Origin: Bacteroidales bacterium
Lineage (GTDB): Bacteria > Bacteroidota > Bacteroidia > Bacteroidales > UBA12170
DNA: 39,313 bases
Direction of reading: 5' to 3'
NCBI GenBank assembly: GCA_029938465.1
Contig: JAOZUW010000004.1
Location: 1-39,313 of the forward strand
Under the pieces are notes generated by a model, which did no database searches, was not told the origin of the DNA, and saw only the letters and a list, made by a program, of their open reading frames with translations. Numbering within the stretch: position 1 is the first letter of the stretch; each line of letters opens with the position of its first letter. Both the position numbers and the translations under genes were made by a program. Below are positions 19,589 through 30,494 of the stretch, piece after piece.

Positions 19589-19843
19589 TTACTTAGCTCT
19601 TTCTATAATTTCTACTAGTCTCCATCGTTTACTTTTGCTCAACGGACGAACTTCCATAATACGAACAGTATCGCCAATATTACAGTCATTTTTTTCGTCG
19701 TGCGCCATAAACTTATTGGTTTGTTTCACGAATTTACCATAGATAGGGTGTTTTTTCTTTCTTTCGATTTCAACCACTATCGAACGGTCCATTTTGTTAC
19801 TAACCACAAGACCTGTACGCTCTTTTCTTAAATTTCTTTCCAT
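19589..19843 (-). CDS. rpsQ: 30S ribosomal protein S17
   Basis: 16S rRNA-binding OB-fold protein of 84 residues from the ATG at 19843 ([24 protein letters not shown]). In-frame ATGs at 19849 and 19864 would add 2 or 7 residues, and the latter overlaps the rpmC end; I chose the start that matches other Bacteroidetes S17 proteins (ME-x-RNLRK). Conserved [19 protein letters not shown] and [27 protein letters not shown]. Confidence 0.95.
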   Translation of the reverse strand: MERNLRKERTGLVVSNKMDRSIVVEIERKKKHPIYGKFVKQTNKFMAHDEKNDCNIGDTVRIMEVRPLSKSKRWRLVEIIERAK

Positions 19844-19850
19844 TTTCATC

Positions 19851-20048
19851 TTATTTTTCTGCAAGTTCTCTTCTACGTAATTCTGTATTTAATCTTGCAA
19901 TAGTTTTTTTATACCCACTCAACACATTGGGATTTTCCAATGGAGAAACGGCATGATTCAAACGGGCCTTATTTAAAACCATTATCTGGTCTTCCAATCT
20001 TTCTTGAATATCTTTTGTAGATAATTCTTTTATCTCTGAATTTTTCAT
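19851..20048 (-). CDS. rpmC: 50S ribosomal protein L29
   Basis: Two-helix protein near the exit tunnel, 65 residues from the ATG at 20048 ([21 protein letters not shown]), with the conserved ending [22 protein letters not shown]. An in-frame ATG at 20069 overlaps the rplP coding end and is not used. It lies between rplP and rpsQ. Confidence 0.95.
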   Translation of the reverse strand: MKNSEIKELSTKDIQERLEDQIMVLNKARLNHAVSPLENPNVLSGYKKTIARLNTELRRRELAEK

Positions 20049-20058
20049 ATGACCAATT

Positions 20059-20481
20059 TTATGCTTCAACGTAGTCTCTACGAACTACGAATTTTGTTTT
20101 TACTGGTAATTTTTGAGCTCCAAGTCGCATGGACTCTTTTGCAGTTGCTAAATTAACACCAGCAGATTCGAAAATTAATCTACCTGGAGATACCCGAGCA
20201 ACGAATAATTCAGGAGCACCTTTACCTTTACCCATTCTCACCTCAGCAGGTTTTTTAGTTACGGGTTTGTCTGGAAAGATTCTGATCCATAACTGACCTT
20301 GACGTTTCATCTTACGTGTAATGGCCTGTCGAGCAGCTTCTATCTGACGCCCTGTAATCCAAGCTTCTTCCATAGTTTTAATTCCGAAAGCACCAAAAGA
20401 CAATTGATGACCACGCTGTGCGTTGCCTTTCATGCGCCCTTTTTGCATCTTTCTGAACTTTGTTTTTCTAGGCTGTAACAT
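20059..20481 (-). CDS. rplP: 50S ribosomal protein L16
   Basis: A-site-proximal large-subunit protein, 140 residues. [24 protein letters not shown] at the start; [48 protein letters not shown] in the middle (about 41-88), which is the L16 signature. It lies between rpsC and rpmC. Confidence 0.98.
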   Translation of the reverse strand: MLQPRKTKFRKMQKGRMKGNAQRGHQLSFGAFGIKTMEEAWITGRQIEAARQAITRKMKRQGQLWIRIFPDKPVTKKPAEVRMGKGKGAPELFVARVSPGRLIFESAGVNLATAKESMRLGAQKLPVKTKFVVRRDYVEA

Positions 20482-20508
20482 ATCTAATACTTATTTACTT
20501 TTTCCTAA

Positions 20509-21204
20509 TTATTTTCTTCTTCTTTGATGTGGACGTTTTCCACCTTTTTGAGGAGTAGCACTAGGTACCAATTCTGGTTTACCATAGATTTCTCCCTTCA
20601 TTATCCACACTTTGATACCAATACGACCATAGGTTGTATGTGCTTCAGCAAGTGAATAATCAATGTTGGCACGCAAAGTATGCAATGGAATACGACCATC
20701 TTTATACATTTCGCTACGTGCCATTTCGGCACCACCTACACGACCACTAATCAAAATCTTAATTCCTTCAGCTCCCGCTCTCATGGTAGCTTGTATGGAA
20801 GTTTTGATGGCACGTCGGAATGAGATACGGCCTTCAATTTGGTTGGCTACATTACGAGCTACCAAAGTGGCTTCTAATTCCGGGCGTTTGATTTCAGAAA
20901 TATTAATCTGAACTTCTTTCTTAGTGAGTTTCTTTAACTCTTCTTTTAGTTTGTCAACCTCTTGTCCTCCTTTACCAATAATGATACCTGGACGAGCAGT
21001 ATGAATAGTAATAGTAACTAATTTAAGAGTTCTTTCGATGGCAATTTTAGCCACACTGGCTTTAACTAAACGAGCAGTTAGGTATTGTCGGATTTTAAAA
21101 TCTTCCACTAACTTTTCATCAAATTTTTTGCCGCCGAACCAATTAGAGTCCCATCCTTTGATGTAACCTAATCTTAAACCGATTGGATTTGTCTTTTGTC
21201 CCAT
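20509..21204 (-). CDS. rpsC: 30S ribosomal protein S3
   Basis: mRNA-entry protein of the 30S head, 231 residues. The KH domain has its GxxG loop as GKGG (77-80) in [16 protein letters not shown]. The C-terminal signature is [31 protein letters not shown] (about 153-183), with a basic tail [13 protein letters not shown]. It lies between rplV and rplP. Confidence 0.98.
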   Translation of the reverse strand: MGQKTNPIGLRLGYIKGWDSNWFGGKKFDEKLVEDFKIRQYLTARLVKASVAKIAIERTLKLVTITIHTARPGIIIGKGGQEVDKLKEELKKLTKKEVQINISEIKRPELEATLVARNVANQIEGRISFRRAIKTSIQATMRAGAEGIKILISGRVGGAEMARSEMYKDGRIPLHTLRANIDYSLAEAHTTYGRIGIKVWIMKGEIYGKPELVPSATPQKGGKRPHQRRRK

Positions 21205-21210
21205 AGTTTT

Positions 21211-21627
21211 TTAACTCTTATTATCTTCTTTTATTACTCTACTATCAACTACCAATGTTACGTGGTTTGAACGTTTACGTACTCTGTGTGCACGTCCTTG
21301 CGGAGCAGGTTGAATTCTTTTTAACATCCTCGCGCTATCTACATGCACTTCTTTAATATAAAGATTTGCATCTTCCATACGCTCTCCTTCATTTTTTGCC
21401 TGCCAGTTAGCCACGGCAGAAAGCAAAAGTTTATAGAGTCTGTTTGAGGCCTCTTTTGGCGAGTGCTTTAGAACATATAAAGCTTTCTCCACACTTTCTC
21501 CTCTAACCAAATCTGCTACCAATCTCATTTTTCGGGGAGATGTGGGGCAGTTATTCAATTTAGCAAAAGCAATATGCTTTTTTACTTCCTTGATTTTTTC
21601 TGCGGTATTATGTTTTCTGGATCCCAT
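21211..21627 (-). CDS. rplV: 50S ribosomal protein L22
   Basis: Exit-tunnel protein, 138 residues. Conserved [18 protein letters not shown] (about 26-43), [27 protein letters not shown], and the tunnel hairpin [28 protein letters not shown] (about 99-126). It starts 15 nt after the rpsS stop. Confidence 0.98.
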   Translation of the reverse strand: MGSRKHNTAEKIKEVKKHIAFAKLNNCPTSPRKMRLVADLVRGESVEKALYVLKHSPKEASNRLYKLLLSAVANWQAKNEGERMEDANLYIKEVHVDSARMLKRIQPAPQGRAHRVRKRSNHVTLVVDSRVIKEDNKS

Positions 21628-21642
21628 AGTGTCTCAATCTTT

Positions 21643-21921
21643 CTATTTTTTACCTTTATTTTTGCTTCCTGCATGTCCACGGAAGGTACGTGTAGGTGCA
21701 AATTCACCTAACTTGTGACCTACCATGTTTTCGGTAACATACACAGGAATAAATTTATTTCCGTTGTGAACTGCAATGGTTTGTCCCACAAAGTCGGGAG
21801 AAATCATAGAAGCTCTTGACCAGGTTTTTACCACAGTCTTTTTTCCTGATTCTACATTGGCTAAAACTCTTTGTTCTAGTTTGTAATGTATAAAAGGACC
21901 TTTTTTCAGTGAACGACTCAT
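21643..21921 (-). CDS. rpsS: 30S ribosomal protein S19
   Basis: 30S head protein of 92 residues that binds with S13. [19 protein letters not shown] at the start and the signature [40 protein letters not shown] (about 46-85). It lies between rplB and rplV. Confidence 0.98.
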   Translation of the reverse strand: MSRSLKKGPFIHYKLEQRVLANVESGKKTVVKTWSRASMISPDFVGQTIAVHNGNKFIPVYVTENMVGHKLGEFAPTRTFRGHAGSKNKGKK

Positions 21922-21942
21922 AATTTTGAGATATTTAATTCC

Positions 21943-22767
<825 letters not shown>

Positions 22768-22772
22768 CTATT

Positions 22773-23066
22773 TTAAATATTGCTATAAAAATCAATTGTT
22801 TCACCTTCGGCTAATGTCACCATAGCCTTCTTATAATCATTCTCTTTCCCTGAGATAAATCCCGCCTTCGTGTGTCGGCTTTTTGATTTTCCCAGATAAT
22901 TCATCGTATTTACAGATACAGCTTCAACACCATAAACTTCTTTAATCGCTGCTTTGATTTGAAGCTTATTGGCATCTTTTCTTACGATAAAGCCATAACG
23001 GTTAGGAAACTTTTCAGTAACCGCCGTTAGTTTTTCTGTAATGATTGGCTTAATAATAATACCCAT
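22773..23066 (-). CDS. rplW: 50S ribosomal protein L23
   Basis: Protein at the tunnel exit that docks trigger factor and SRP, 97 residues from the ATG at 23066 (MGIIIKPIITEKLTAVTEKFPNRYGF). The frame is open to 23111, but that would overlap rplD by 32 nt and adds residues foreign to the family. Conserved KLQIKAAIKEVYGVEAVSVNTMNYLGKSKSR. Confidence 0.95.
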   Translation of the reverse strand: MGIIIKPIITEKLTAVTEKFPNRYGFIVRKDANKLQIKAAIKEVYGVEAVSVNTMNYLGKSKSRHTKAGFISGKENDYKKAMVTLAEGETIDFYSNI

Positions 23067-23079
23067 TGTTTTACTATTT

Positions 23080-23718
23080 TTATTTATCTTCTCGAATGGC
23101 AAGATCTGCAAAACCTTCTAATGAGCTCTCAACAACTAAAAGAGTTTTAGCTCTCAAGATTTCATAAGTGTTTAAATCAGAAACTCTTAGGACAGAAACG
23201 CCCTGTAAATTTCGAGTCGACAAATATACATTATTATTTATATCATTCAACACTATAAGTGTCTTTTTTCCACTCAGGTCAAGATTTTTAAGAATCTCAG
23301 CCATTTGAGCTGTTTTAGGAGCATCAAGATTTATATCTTCTACTATTTTAATAGCAGACTCTTGAGCTTTGTAAGTTAGAGCTGACAAACGAGCTATTTG
23401 CTTCAATTTCTTATTTAGTTTGAAGTTATATACTCTTGGTTCAGGACCAAATACACGTGCACCACCTCTAAAGATAGGTGATTTTATACTACCTGCACGA
23501 GCGGTACCTGTTCCTTTTTGACGCTTGATCTTTCTGGTACTACCTGAAAGCATGCTTACTTCTTTTGTGCTGTGAGTACCTTGCCTTTGATTGGCAGTGT
23601 ATTGCTTAACAGCTAAGTAAATAGCATGATCATTGGGTTCAACACCAAAAATCTTATCGTCTAGAACCACTTTCTTTCCAGATTCTTTCCCGCTAATATT
23701 ATATACTGCTACTTCCAT
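23080..23718 (-). CDS. rplD: 50S ribosomal protein L4
   Basis: Assembly and tunnel-wall protein, 212 residues. The extended loop contains [36 protein letters not shown] (about 61-96), the L4 signature. Its start overlaps the rplC end by 10 nt. In E. coli L4 also represses the S10 operon; no leader equivalent is obvious here because rpsL, rpsG and fusA precede rpsJ in the same run. Confidence 0.97.
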   Translation of the reverse strand: MEVAVYNISGKESGKKVVLDDKIFGVEPNDHAIYLAVKQYTANQRQGTHSTKEVSMLSGSTRKIKRQKGTGTARAGSIKSPIFRGGARVFGPEPRVYNFKLNKKLKQIARLSALTYKAQESAIKIVEDINLDAPKTAQMAEILKNLDLSGKKTLIVLNDINNNVYLSTRNLQGVSVLRVSDLNTYEILRAKTLLVVESSLEGFADLAIREDK

Positions 23719-24332
23719 CTCTCAATAATTAAATAGGAGCCTTTTGCACCTGGCACAGAACCTTTTACTACTAAAAGATTCTTTTCAGATTCCACTTTTA
23801 ACACTTGCAAATTAATTGCTTTAACTCTCACATTTCCCATTTGTCCAGCCATTCTCATTCCTTTGAATACTCTGGATGGATATGATGAAGCACCAATAGA
23901 ACCTGGGGCTCTTAATCTGTTGTGCTGACCGTGTGTGGCATCATTAACACCAGCAAATCCGTGACGTTTAACAACTCCCTGGAAACCTTTTCCTTTAGAA
24001 GTTCCAACTACATCAACGTATTCACCTTCTTTAAAGACGTCTACGGTAACTACTTCACCATATTTCTTCTTTTCTTCAAATCTAGAGAACTCTACGAGCT
24101 TTCTCTTAGGGGTAGTTTTTGCTTTCTCAAAATGACCACGCAACGCTTTAGAGGTGTTCTTCTCTTTTTTGTCGTCATAGCCAAGCTGAATAGCCTCATA
24201 TCCATCTTTCTCGAGGGTACGAACTTGGGTAACTACACATGGACCAGCTTCGATTACTGTACAGGGAATATTCTTCCCGCTTTCATCAAATAGACTGGTC
24301 ATCCCAACTTTTTTTCCAATTATTCCTGACAT
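23709..24332 (-). CDS. rplC: 50S ribosomal protein L3
   Basis: Early-assembly protein near the peptidyl transferase centre, 207 residues. [32 protein letters not shown] at the start; the signature [19 protein letters not shown] (about 110-128) and [19 protein letters not shown] (about 152-170). The end overlaps the rplD start by 10 nt. Confidence 0.98.
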   Translation of the reverse strand: MSGIIGKKVGMTSLFDESGKNIPCTVIEAGPCVVTQVRTLEKDGYEAIQLGYDDKKEKNTSKALRGHFEKAKTTPKRKLVEFSRFEEKKKYGEVVTVDVFKEGEYVDVVGTSKGKGFQGVVKRHGFAGVNDATHGQHNRLRAPGSIGASSYPSRVFKGMRMAGQMGNVRVKAINLQVLKVESEKNLLVVKGSVPGAKGSYLIIERWK

Positions 24333-24355
24333 TTTTTTGAAATACCTTTAAAAAG

Positions 24356-24661
24356 TTATACTTTAATTTCTACCTCAACACCGCTAGGCAATTCTAAGCG
24401 CATCAACGAGTCGATGGTTTTAGCATTACTACTGTAAATGTCGAGTAATCTCTTATAAGAGTTCAATTGAAATTGTTCTCTTGCCGTTTTGTTCACAAAG
24501 GTTGATTTGTTAACTGTGTAGATCCTTCTGTGTGTTGGCAACGGAATTGGCCCATTTACCACCGCACCTGTAATTTTTACAGTTTTTACGATCTTTTCAG
24601 CTGATTTGTCAACCAAATTGTGATCATACGATTTTAGTTTAATTCTAATCCTTTGATTCAC
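24356..24661 (-). CDS. rpsJ: 30S ribosomal protein S10
   Basis: 30S head protein also known as NusE, which joins antitermination complexes; 101 residues. [20 protein letters not shown] and the signature [22 protein letters not shown] (about 37-58). It lies between fusA and rplC; no tuf gene is present. Confidence 0.98.
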   Translation of the reverse strand: MNQRIRIKLKSYDHNLVDKSAEKIVKTVKITGAVVNGPIPLPTHRRIYTVNKSTFVNKTAREQFQLNSYKRLLDIYSSNAKTIDSLMRLELPSGVEVEIKV

Positions 24662-24692
24662 GATTATTATTTTTAATATATATTATTAAAAT

Positions 24693-26774
24693 TTATTCTT
24701 TTCCTACCACATCTTCAACTACTGACTTTGGTGCTGGAGCAAAATGGCTAAATTCCATACTTGATGAAGCACGACCCGAAGTAATTGTACGAAGTGTTGT
24801 TACATATCCAAACATCTCACGCAAAGGCACTTTGGCTTTTACTATTTGTGATCCTGATTTGGCTTCTATACCTTCTAACTGGCCACGACGTCGGTTTAAG
24901 TCACCACTAACATCACCTAAGTAATCATCTGGAGTAGTAATCTCTACCTTCATAATTGGTTCTAATAAAATCGGACCGGCTTTTTTAGAAGCAGTTCTAA
25001 AGCCCAATTTAGCAGCCAATTCGAAACTTAACTGGTCAGAATCTACAGCATGATAGGAGCCATCTAAAACTGTAACTTTTAAGCTATCTACAGTAAAACC
25101 AGCTAAAGCACCATTACTCATAGCTTGAGTAAAACCTTTTTGGATAGATGGGATATATTCTTTCGGAATATTTCCACCTTTTACTTTATCTTCGAATTGC
25201 AATCCTTCTTTACCTTCGTCAGCAGGGCCCATTTCAAAGATAATATCGGCAAATTTACCTCTACCACCGGATTGTTTTTTATAGACCTCACGGTGTTTAA
25301 TAGTTTCTGTGAGGGCTTCTTTATAGGATACTTGTGGTTGTCCTTGAGTACATTCAACTTTGAATTCTCTCTTCAAACGATCCACTAAAATATCTAAGTG
25401 AAGTTCACCCATTCCACTGATAATGGTTTGCCCTGAATCTTCATCAGTTTTTACTTTAAATGTAGGATCTTCTTCAGCTAATTTCTGAAGAGCAATACCC
25501 ATTTTATCAAGATCTTTTTGTGTTTTAGGTTCCACAGCAACATTGATTACGGGAGCAGGGAAAGTCATTGACTCTAAAATTAGAGGGTTACTCATATCTG
25601 TAAGGGTATCACCAGTACGGATAGTTTTAAAACCTACAGCAGCACCAATATCACCTACGCCAATTTCGTCAAGAGGCTCTTGTTTATTGGAATGCATTTG
25701 CATAATTCTAGATATTCTTTCTTTTTTACCTGTTGTTGCGTTCAAAACGTATGAACCCGCTTTTAGTTTACCACTATATACACGGAAGAAGCAAATACGA
25801 CCAACAAATGGATCGGTTGCAATTTTAAAAGCAAGAGCTGAGAATTTCTCATCAGTAACGCTTCTCGTTTCTTTTTCTTCTGTTTTAGGGTGGAATCCTT
25901 CAACATCTTGTTGGTCAGCAGGGCTGGGTAGATAATCGATAACGGCGTTCAAAAGCATTTGAACTCCTTTATTTTTAAATGCTGAACCGCACATCATAGG
26001 TGTGATTCGCATATCGATAGTTGCTTTACGAATAGCGTTTTGCATTTCTTCTTCGGTAATGCTATCAGGGTCGTCCATAAACTTCTCCAATAATTCATCA
26101 CTTTCTTCAGCTACGCCTTCGATTAAATTCATACGGTATTCAGCTGTTTTTTCAACCAAATCTTCCGGTATAGGAATCTCTCTTATTTCAACACCTTTGT
26201 CGCCTTCATCCCAAACATAAGCTTTGTTTGACATTAAGTCAACAACGCCTGTAAAAGTTTCTTCAGCTCCAATAGGAATTTGAAGTGGAACGGGATTAGC
26301 TTTTAGTTTATCTCGTACCTGATCAATAACATCAAAAAAGTCGGCACCAGTACGGTCCATTTTATTTACGAATCCAATTCGGGGAACATGGTATTTGTCA
26401 GCTTGTCGCCAAACAGTTTCAGATTGTGGTTCAACGCCCCCAACTGCACAAAACAGAGCAACAGCTCCGTCAAGTACTCTTAAAGAACGTTCTACCTCAA
26501 CGGTAAAATCAACGTGTCCTGGGGTATCTATAATATTAATTTTGTGCTTAATATTTTTATGATCCCAATAAACAGTAGTAGCAGCAGAAGTAATAGTGAT
26601 TCCTCGCTCTTGCTCTTGCTCCATCCAGTCCATAGTAGCAGCACCGTCATGGACTTCTCCAATCTTGTAACTTCTACCAGTATAGTACAAAATACGCTCA
26701 GTCGTAGTGGTTTTACCAGCGTCGATGTGCGCCATTATGCCTATATTTCTTCTATGTTCTAGTTTCTCAGACAT
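24693..26774 (-). CDS. fusA: Elongation factor G
   Basis: Translocation GTPase of 693 residues, full length. G1 AHIDAGKTT (15-23), G2 region RGITITSAA (57-65), G3 DTPGH (83-87), G4 NKMD (137-140), then domains II-V with [18 protein letters not shown] and the C-terminal [22 protein letters not shown]. Its place between rpsG and rpsJ and its length fit the canonical translocase rather than a duplicated EF-G2 paralogue. Confidence 0.98.
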   Translation of the reverse strand: MSEKLEHRRNIGIMAHIDAGKTTTTERILYYTGRSYKIGEVHDGAATMDWMEQEQERGITITSAATTVYWDHKNIKHKINIIDTPGHVDFTVEVERSLRVLDGAVALFCAVGGVEPQSETVWRQADKYHVPRIGFVNKMDRTGADFFDVIDQVRDKLKANPVPLQIPIGAEETFTGVVDLMSNKAYVWDEGDKGVEIREIPIPEDLVEKTAEYRMNLIEGVAEESDELLEKFMDDPDSITEEEMQNAIRKATIDMRITPMMCGSAFKNKGVQMLLNAVIDYLPSPADQQDVEGFHPKTEEKETRSVTDEKFSALAFKIATDPFVGRICFFRVYSGKLKAGSYVLNATTGKKERISRIMQMHSNKQEPLDEIGVGDIGAAVGFKTIRTGDTLTDMSNPLILESMTFPAPVINVAVEPKTQKDLDKMGIALQKLAEEDPTFKVKTDEDSGQTIISGMGELHLDILVDRLKREFKVECTQGQPQVSYKEALTETIKHREVYKKQSGGRGKFADIIFEMGPADEGKEGLQFEDKVKGGNIPKEYIPSIQKGFTQAMSNGALAGFTVDSLKVTVLDGSYHAVDSDQLSFELAAKLGFRTASKKAGPILLEPIMKVEITTPDDYLGDVSGDLNRRRGQLEGIEAKSGSQIVKAKVPLREMFGYVTTLRTITSGRASSSMEFSHFAPAPKSVVEDVVGKE

Positions 26775-26814
26775 CTCTAAATTATATTGTTATAAACGTA
26801 ATACTCTCCCGTTC

Positions 26815-27285
26815 TTAGAAACGGAAGTGTGAGAAAGCCTTATTAGCATCTGCCATTCTGTGAGTTTCTTCTTTCTTTTTGAAAGCAGTTCCTTCCTCCT
26901 TGAATGCGGCTATAATCTCTCCAGCTAACCTTTCTCCCATTGTCTTTTCATGACGCTTACGTGATGCTTTAATCAAAGATTTCATTCCGATTGATTGCTT
27001 ACGAGCAGGTCGGATTTCGGCTGGAATTTGAAAAGTAGCTCCTCCAATTCTTCTACTCTTTACCTCTACGGCAGGAGTAACATTGAGTAAAGCTTTTTTA
27101 AATACATCCAGACTCTTTTCGTCTTTGAGTTTATCACCTACAATTTCAATAGCATCGTAGAAAATGTTAAATGAAAGATTCTTCTTTCCGGATAACATCA
27201 AGTTATTTACAAACTTTGTAACCAAAATATCATTAAATTTTGGATCCGGTAGAATAATTCTCTTTTTTGGTTTAGATTTCCTCAT
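26815..27285 (-). CDS. rpsG: 30S ribosomal protein S7
   Basis: Head-assembly protein of 156 residues. [30 protein letters not shown] at the start, [24 protein letters not shown] (about 74-97) and the C-terminal beta-hairpin region with [13 protein letters not shown]. It lies between rpsL and fusA. A 7-bp hairpin (26807-26826, one wobble pair) places the UAA stop codon in its loop. Confidence 0.98.
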   Translation of the reverse strand: MRKSKPKKRIILPDPKFNDILVTKFVNNLMLSGKKNLSFNIFYDAIEIVGDKLKDEKSLDVFKKALLNVTPAVEVKSRRIGGATFQIPAEIRPARKQSIGMKSLIKASRKRHEKTMGERLAGEIIAAFKEEGTAFKKKEETHRMADANKAFSHFRF

Positions 27286-27306
27286 TTCTCTTCTTACTAA
27301 AAATTA

Positions 27307-27684
27307 TTATTTCTTCTTGGGCATTTTAGTACCATACTTAGAACGTCTTTGGGTTCTTCCATCAACTCCTGAAGTATCTAATGCACCACGCACTATGTGA
27401 TATCTTACACCTGGCAAATCTTTAACTCTACCTCCCCTAACTAAAACGATAGAGTGCTCTTGTAGGTTATGTCCTTCGCCACCAATGTAAGCATTGACCT
27501 CTTTACCATTTGTAAGCCTAACTCTTGCTACTTTACGCATAGCTGAGTTTGGTTTTTTTGGTGTAGTTGTGTAAACTCTTAAGCATACACCTCTCCTTTG
27601 AGGACAAGAATCTAAGGCGCGAGACTTACTTTTGTATTCCAGTTTAGTTCGGCCTTTTCTTACTAATTGTTGTATCGTTGGCAT
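27307..27684 (-). CDS. rpsL: 30S ribosomal protein S12
   Basis: Decoding-centre protein, 125 residues. Signature [16 protein letters not shown] (about 42-57) and the loop [18 protein letters not shown] (about 83-100). The residues linked to streptomycin resistance, K43 and K88, are the ordinary sensitive-type lysines. It is the first gene of the cluster, with a promoter about 58 nt upstream. Confidence 0.98.
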   Translation of the reverse strand: MPTIQQLVRKGRTKLEYKSKSRALDSCPQRRGVCLRVYTTTPKKPNSAMRKVARVRLTNGKEVNAYIGGEGHNLQEHSIVLVRGGRVKDLPGVRYHIVRGALDTSGVDGRTQRRSKYGTKMPKKK

Positions 27685-27741
27685 ACTGTTAATTAATTTA
27701 TTTAATTTTATTCAATCGATTTACTTCGATTTTTCGGACTG

Positions 27742-27771
27742 CAAAAGTATAAATAATATTTTAATTACCAA
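27742..27771 (-). promoter_or_regulatory. Promoter of the rpsL ribosomal cluster
   Basis: Minus strand: TTGG (27771-27768), an 18-nt spacer, and TACTTTTG (27749-27742), matching TAnnTTTG. It uses the same -7 sequence and the same spacing as the dnaX promoter. Transcription would start near 27737, giving a leader of about 53 nt before rpsL. Confidence 0.65.
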
Positions 27772-28027
27772 CTACTTGATTAAAAAAATATAAGGAATTT
27801 TTCCATCATTAATACCGACCCGCAAAAAATGTAAGCTAAAAGCGTTATTTCTCTAGCCTTTTACTCACAATTGGTTGTTGGAAACTCCTGTTCTTTGCTG
27901 CAATATCTTTTGGTTTTTTAACACTGGTTGATGGGAGATGGATGTTGGTTATTATATAATAGGTGTAGAGTTAATAGTATTTATAAATTGAATCTAGGTA
28001 TTTAAAAAAAAGATCTTCATTTTAAAA
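27772..28027. other. Intergenic region between rpsL and a glycosyltransferase gene
   Basis: No coding gene, RNA gene or strong hairpin is visible. Together with the two flanking promoters it forms the roughly 366-nt divergent spacer, and it is AT-rich throughout. Confidence 0.5.
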
Positions 28028-28035
28028 TATTTCAA

Positions 28036-28043
28036 TATGTTTG
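28036..28043 (+). promoter_or_regulatory. -7 element directly before the glycosyltransferase ATG
   Basis: TATGTTTG matches TAnnTTTG and ends only 7 nt before the ATG at 28051. Initiation 4-7 nt downstream would give an mRNA with almost no leader. No convincing -33 element is seen. Confidence 0.5.
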
Positions 28044-28050
28044 CATCATA

Positions 28051-29220
28051 ATGAAAGCTCAGCAAAAACATATTCTCTTTCTCCCCAGATGGTATCCTAA
28101 TCGATATGACCCTATGTGGGGTTTATTTGTAAAGAAACATGCTGAAGCTGCTGCATTAAAGCAAAGGATTAGTGTTTTGTATTTAGAAGCTTTGGATAAG
28201 GAATTGGAAAATACAGAAATTGAAGAGTATAGAAAAGATGGTGTTTACTCCTTATATATATATTATAGTAAACCCAAAAATTTAGTTGCCTATTTCTTTG
28301 TATTTATTCGTTTGTTTTTTTGGGGATTTAAAAGAATAAATAAGGGAAATAAAATAGATCTAACTCATGTTCATATATTAAGCAGAATGGGCTTATTAGC
28401 TTTATTAGCTCGATTATGTTATGGTATACCTTTTGTTATAACAGAGCATTGGTCGCGTTATTTGCCTACAGTGAATACTTTTAAGGGAAAAGTGAGGATT
28501 CCTCTCACTCGTTTAATTGTAAAATATGCCAATGCCATAATGCCGGTAACACAAAATTTAAGCGAGGCGATGAAATCTTATGGTTTAAAAAACACTAATT
28601 ATAAAGTAGTGGCCAACGTGGTTGATCAATTATTCTTTCAGATGCCAATAATAAAGAAAGAAGCAAGTGTAAAAAGAATTATTCATGTATCTACCTTTGA
28701 AGACAAGAGTAAAAATATTTCTGGGATTATAAAAGCCATTTCAATTATGGCACAGCATAGGCAGGATTTTATAATGGTATTTATTGGTGATGGAATGGAT
28801 TTTAAGAAATTGAAAGACTTGGCAGAAGACATGAAAATTCCTAAAAAATGTATTGAATTTACAGGCATGTTAGAAAACAAAGCCTTAGTTAATCAATATC
28901 AAAAAGCTGATTTTATGTTAATAAACAGTCATTATGAAAATATGCCGGTGGTTATTAATGAAGCCTTTGCATGTGGCTTGGCGGTTTTGTCAACAGATGT
29001 GGGTGGAATTAGTGAACATTTAAATAAGGAAAGAGGAAGATTAATTTTGCCAGATAAGCCCCAAGAATTTCTAACAGAATTTGAATGGATGTTGGAACAT
29101 TGCCGTCAGTTTAATGCACAAGAAATAAGAGATTATGCTTATGAACATTTTTCTTTTGAGAAAGTGGGTGATGAATTGAGTAAACTTTATAATGAGACTT
29201 TAAAAAAAACACATAAATAG
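28051..29220 (+). CDS. GT4-family glycosyltransferase
   Basis: Retaining glycosyltransferase with the GT-B fold, 389 residues. The N-terminal domain opens with ILFLPRWYPNRYDPMWGLFVKKHA (8-31), typical of the family, and has VITEHWSRY (129-137). The C-terminal nucleotide-sugar domain has HVSTFEDKSKNISGIIKAI (212-230), FIGDG (244-248) and the E-x7-E pair E296/E304 in HYENMPVVINEAFACG. It probably adds a sugar to a lipid-linked glycan or polysaccharide at the cytoplasmic membrane; donor and acceptor cannot be told. The next in-frame Met (residue 22) would remove the first beta strand, so the ATG at 28051 is the likely start. It is not next to other glycan genes. Confidence 0.9.
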   Translation: MKAQQKHILFLPRWYPNRYDPMWGLFVKKHAEAAALKQRISVLYLEALDKELENTEIEEYRKDGVYSLYIYYSKPKNLVAYFFVFIRLFFWGFKRINKGNKIDLTHVHILSRMGLLALLARLCYGIPFVITEHWSRYLPTVNTFKGKVRIPLTRLIVKYANAIMPVTQNLSEAMKSYGLKNTNYKVVANVVDQLFFQMPIIKKEASVKRIIHVSTFEDKSKNISGIIKAISIMAQHRQDFIMVFIGDGMDFKKLKDLAEDMKIPKKCIEFTGMLENKALVNQYQKADFMLINSHYENMPVVINEAFACGLAVLSTDVGGISEHLNKERGRLILPDKPQEFLTEFEWMLEHCRQFNAQEIRDYAYEHFSFEKVGDELSKLYNETLKKTHK

Positions 29221-29248
29221 TGTGCTGAGGTAAATAGATGAATATATC

Positions 29249-29256
29249 TATCTTTG
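29249..29256 (+). promoter_or_regulatory. -7 element of the DEAD-box helicase promoter
   Basis: TATCTTTG matches TAnnTTTG and lies 28 nt before the ATG at 29285. No clear -33 TTTG is seen. Confidence 0.55.
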
Positions 29257-29284
29257 CAAAACAAAACAGTAAACAAAACTCCCT

Positions 29285-30418
29285 ATGTCATTTTCATCTT
29301 TAGGTTTATCTCCAGCTATTTTAGAAGCTTTAGTTGAACAAAATTTCAAAGAAACTTATCCTATTCAGCAACAGGCTATTCCAGCTATTTTAAAAAGGAA
29401 AGATGTTTTAGGTATTGCCAAAACAGGATCAGGAAAAACGGCTAGTTATGTTTTGCCTACTTTAATGAATGCGCAAAATGAAAGGGAACTTAAGAGTAGG
29501 CATATTCAGGTTCTGGTATTAGTGCCTACACGAGAGCTTGCTGTTCAGGTACGCGAAGTCTATCAGTTGTTTAATATTTCTAGCTCTGCAAGAATAAAAA
29601 CATTAGCTGTTTTTGGTGGGCTATCTATTAATCCGCAAATGCAAGCATTAAAAGGAGTTAGGATATTAATTGCCACGCCGGGACGATTGTTGGAGCTGAT
29701 AGAGTCCAATGCAGTGCATTTGTCAAGTATTGACACTTTGGTTTTAGATGAAGCAGATAAGATGCTCAATATGGGTTTTAAGGAGGAGATGAATCGTATT
29801 TTTGATTTATTGCCTAAAAGACGACAGAATTTATTATTCTCGGCCACTTTAAGTAAGGATTTGAGAGGAATGGAGAAGCTCTTATTAAAAGATCCTCTAT
29901 TTATTGAGATTGGATCGGAAAAAGAGAATATTGATTTGATAGAACAGACAGCTTACTTTGTAGCGGAGGACAAAAAAGGACCATTACTGCGGCATTTAAT
30001 CAAAAGCAAAGATTTAAAACAGGTTTTGGTATTTACATCATCCGTATTTAAAGCAGATGCTGTAGCTGCCAAATTAAATAAAAATGGTATTCAAGCGGTT
30101 GCTATTCATAGTAAAAAGAGCCAAAATGCCCGAACAGAAAATCTAAGGAAGTTTAAAACAGGCAAATTAAGAGTATTGGTGGCCACTGATCTAATATCGC
30201 GTGGTATCGATATCGAATTCTTGCCTTTTGTGATTAATTATGAATTACCGCGTTCACCTAAAGACTATATTCATAGAATAGGTAGAACAGGCAGAGCGGA
30301 AAACCCTGGTGAAGCCATTTCTTTTGTAAGTGGACCCGATAGGGATCATTTTAAGGTGATACAGAAAAAAATCAAAAAAGTAATTACCATCATTGATTCC
30401 AAGAATTTGGTTTTTTAG
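29285..30418 (+). CDS. DEAD-box RNA helicase, RhlE-like, core only
   Basis: ATP-dependent RNA helicase of 377 residues. Motifs in order: Q motif (YPIQQQAIP, 25-33), I AKTGSGKT (45-52), Ia PTRELA (81-86), Ib TPGR (131-134), II DEAD (155-158), III SAT (186-188), V ATDLISRGIDI (300-310) and VI HRIGRTGR (330-337). There is almost no C-terminal extension, whereas many RhlE and CsdA-type proteins have a basic tail, so RNA specificity must come from the core or a partner. Likely roles are rRNA maturation, ribosome assembly or RNA turnover. It has its own promoter element and lies 76 nt before ssrA. Confidence 0.93.
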   Translation: MSFSSLGLSPAILEALVEQNFKETYPIQQQAIPAILKRKDVLGIAKTGSGKTASYVLPTLMNAQNERELKSRHIQVLVLVPTRELAVQVREVYQLFNISSSARIKTLAVFGGLSINPQMQALKGVRILIATPGRLLELIESNAVHLSSIDTLVLDEADKMLNMGFKEEMNRIFDLLPKRRQNLLFSATLSKDLRGMEKLLLKDPLFIEIGSEKENIDLIEQTAYFVAEDKKGPLLRHLIKSKDLKQVLVFTSSVFKADAVAAKLNKNGIQAVAIHSKKSQNARTENLRKFKTGKLRVLVATDLISRGIDIEFLPFVINYELPRSPKDYIHRIGRTGRAENPGEAISFVSGPDRDHFKVIQKKIKKVITIIDSKNLVF

Positions 30419-30453
30419 AGACCCCCTCTGCTTTTTTGTCTCAAAATATTTTA

Positions 30454-30461
30454 TACCTTTG
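30454..30461 (+). promoter_or_regulatory. -7 element of the ssrA promoter
   Basis: TACCTTTG matches TAnnTTTG, 33 nt before the mature tmRNA 5' end. A TTTG at 30435-30438 is present but only 15 nt upstream, shorter than the 18 nt seen at dnaX and rpsL. Confidence 0.5.
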
Positions 30462-30494
30462 CAAACCCTTAGGAATAAGGGATTATTATTACAT

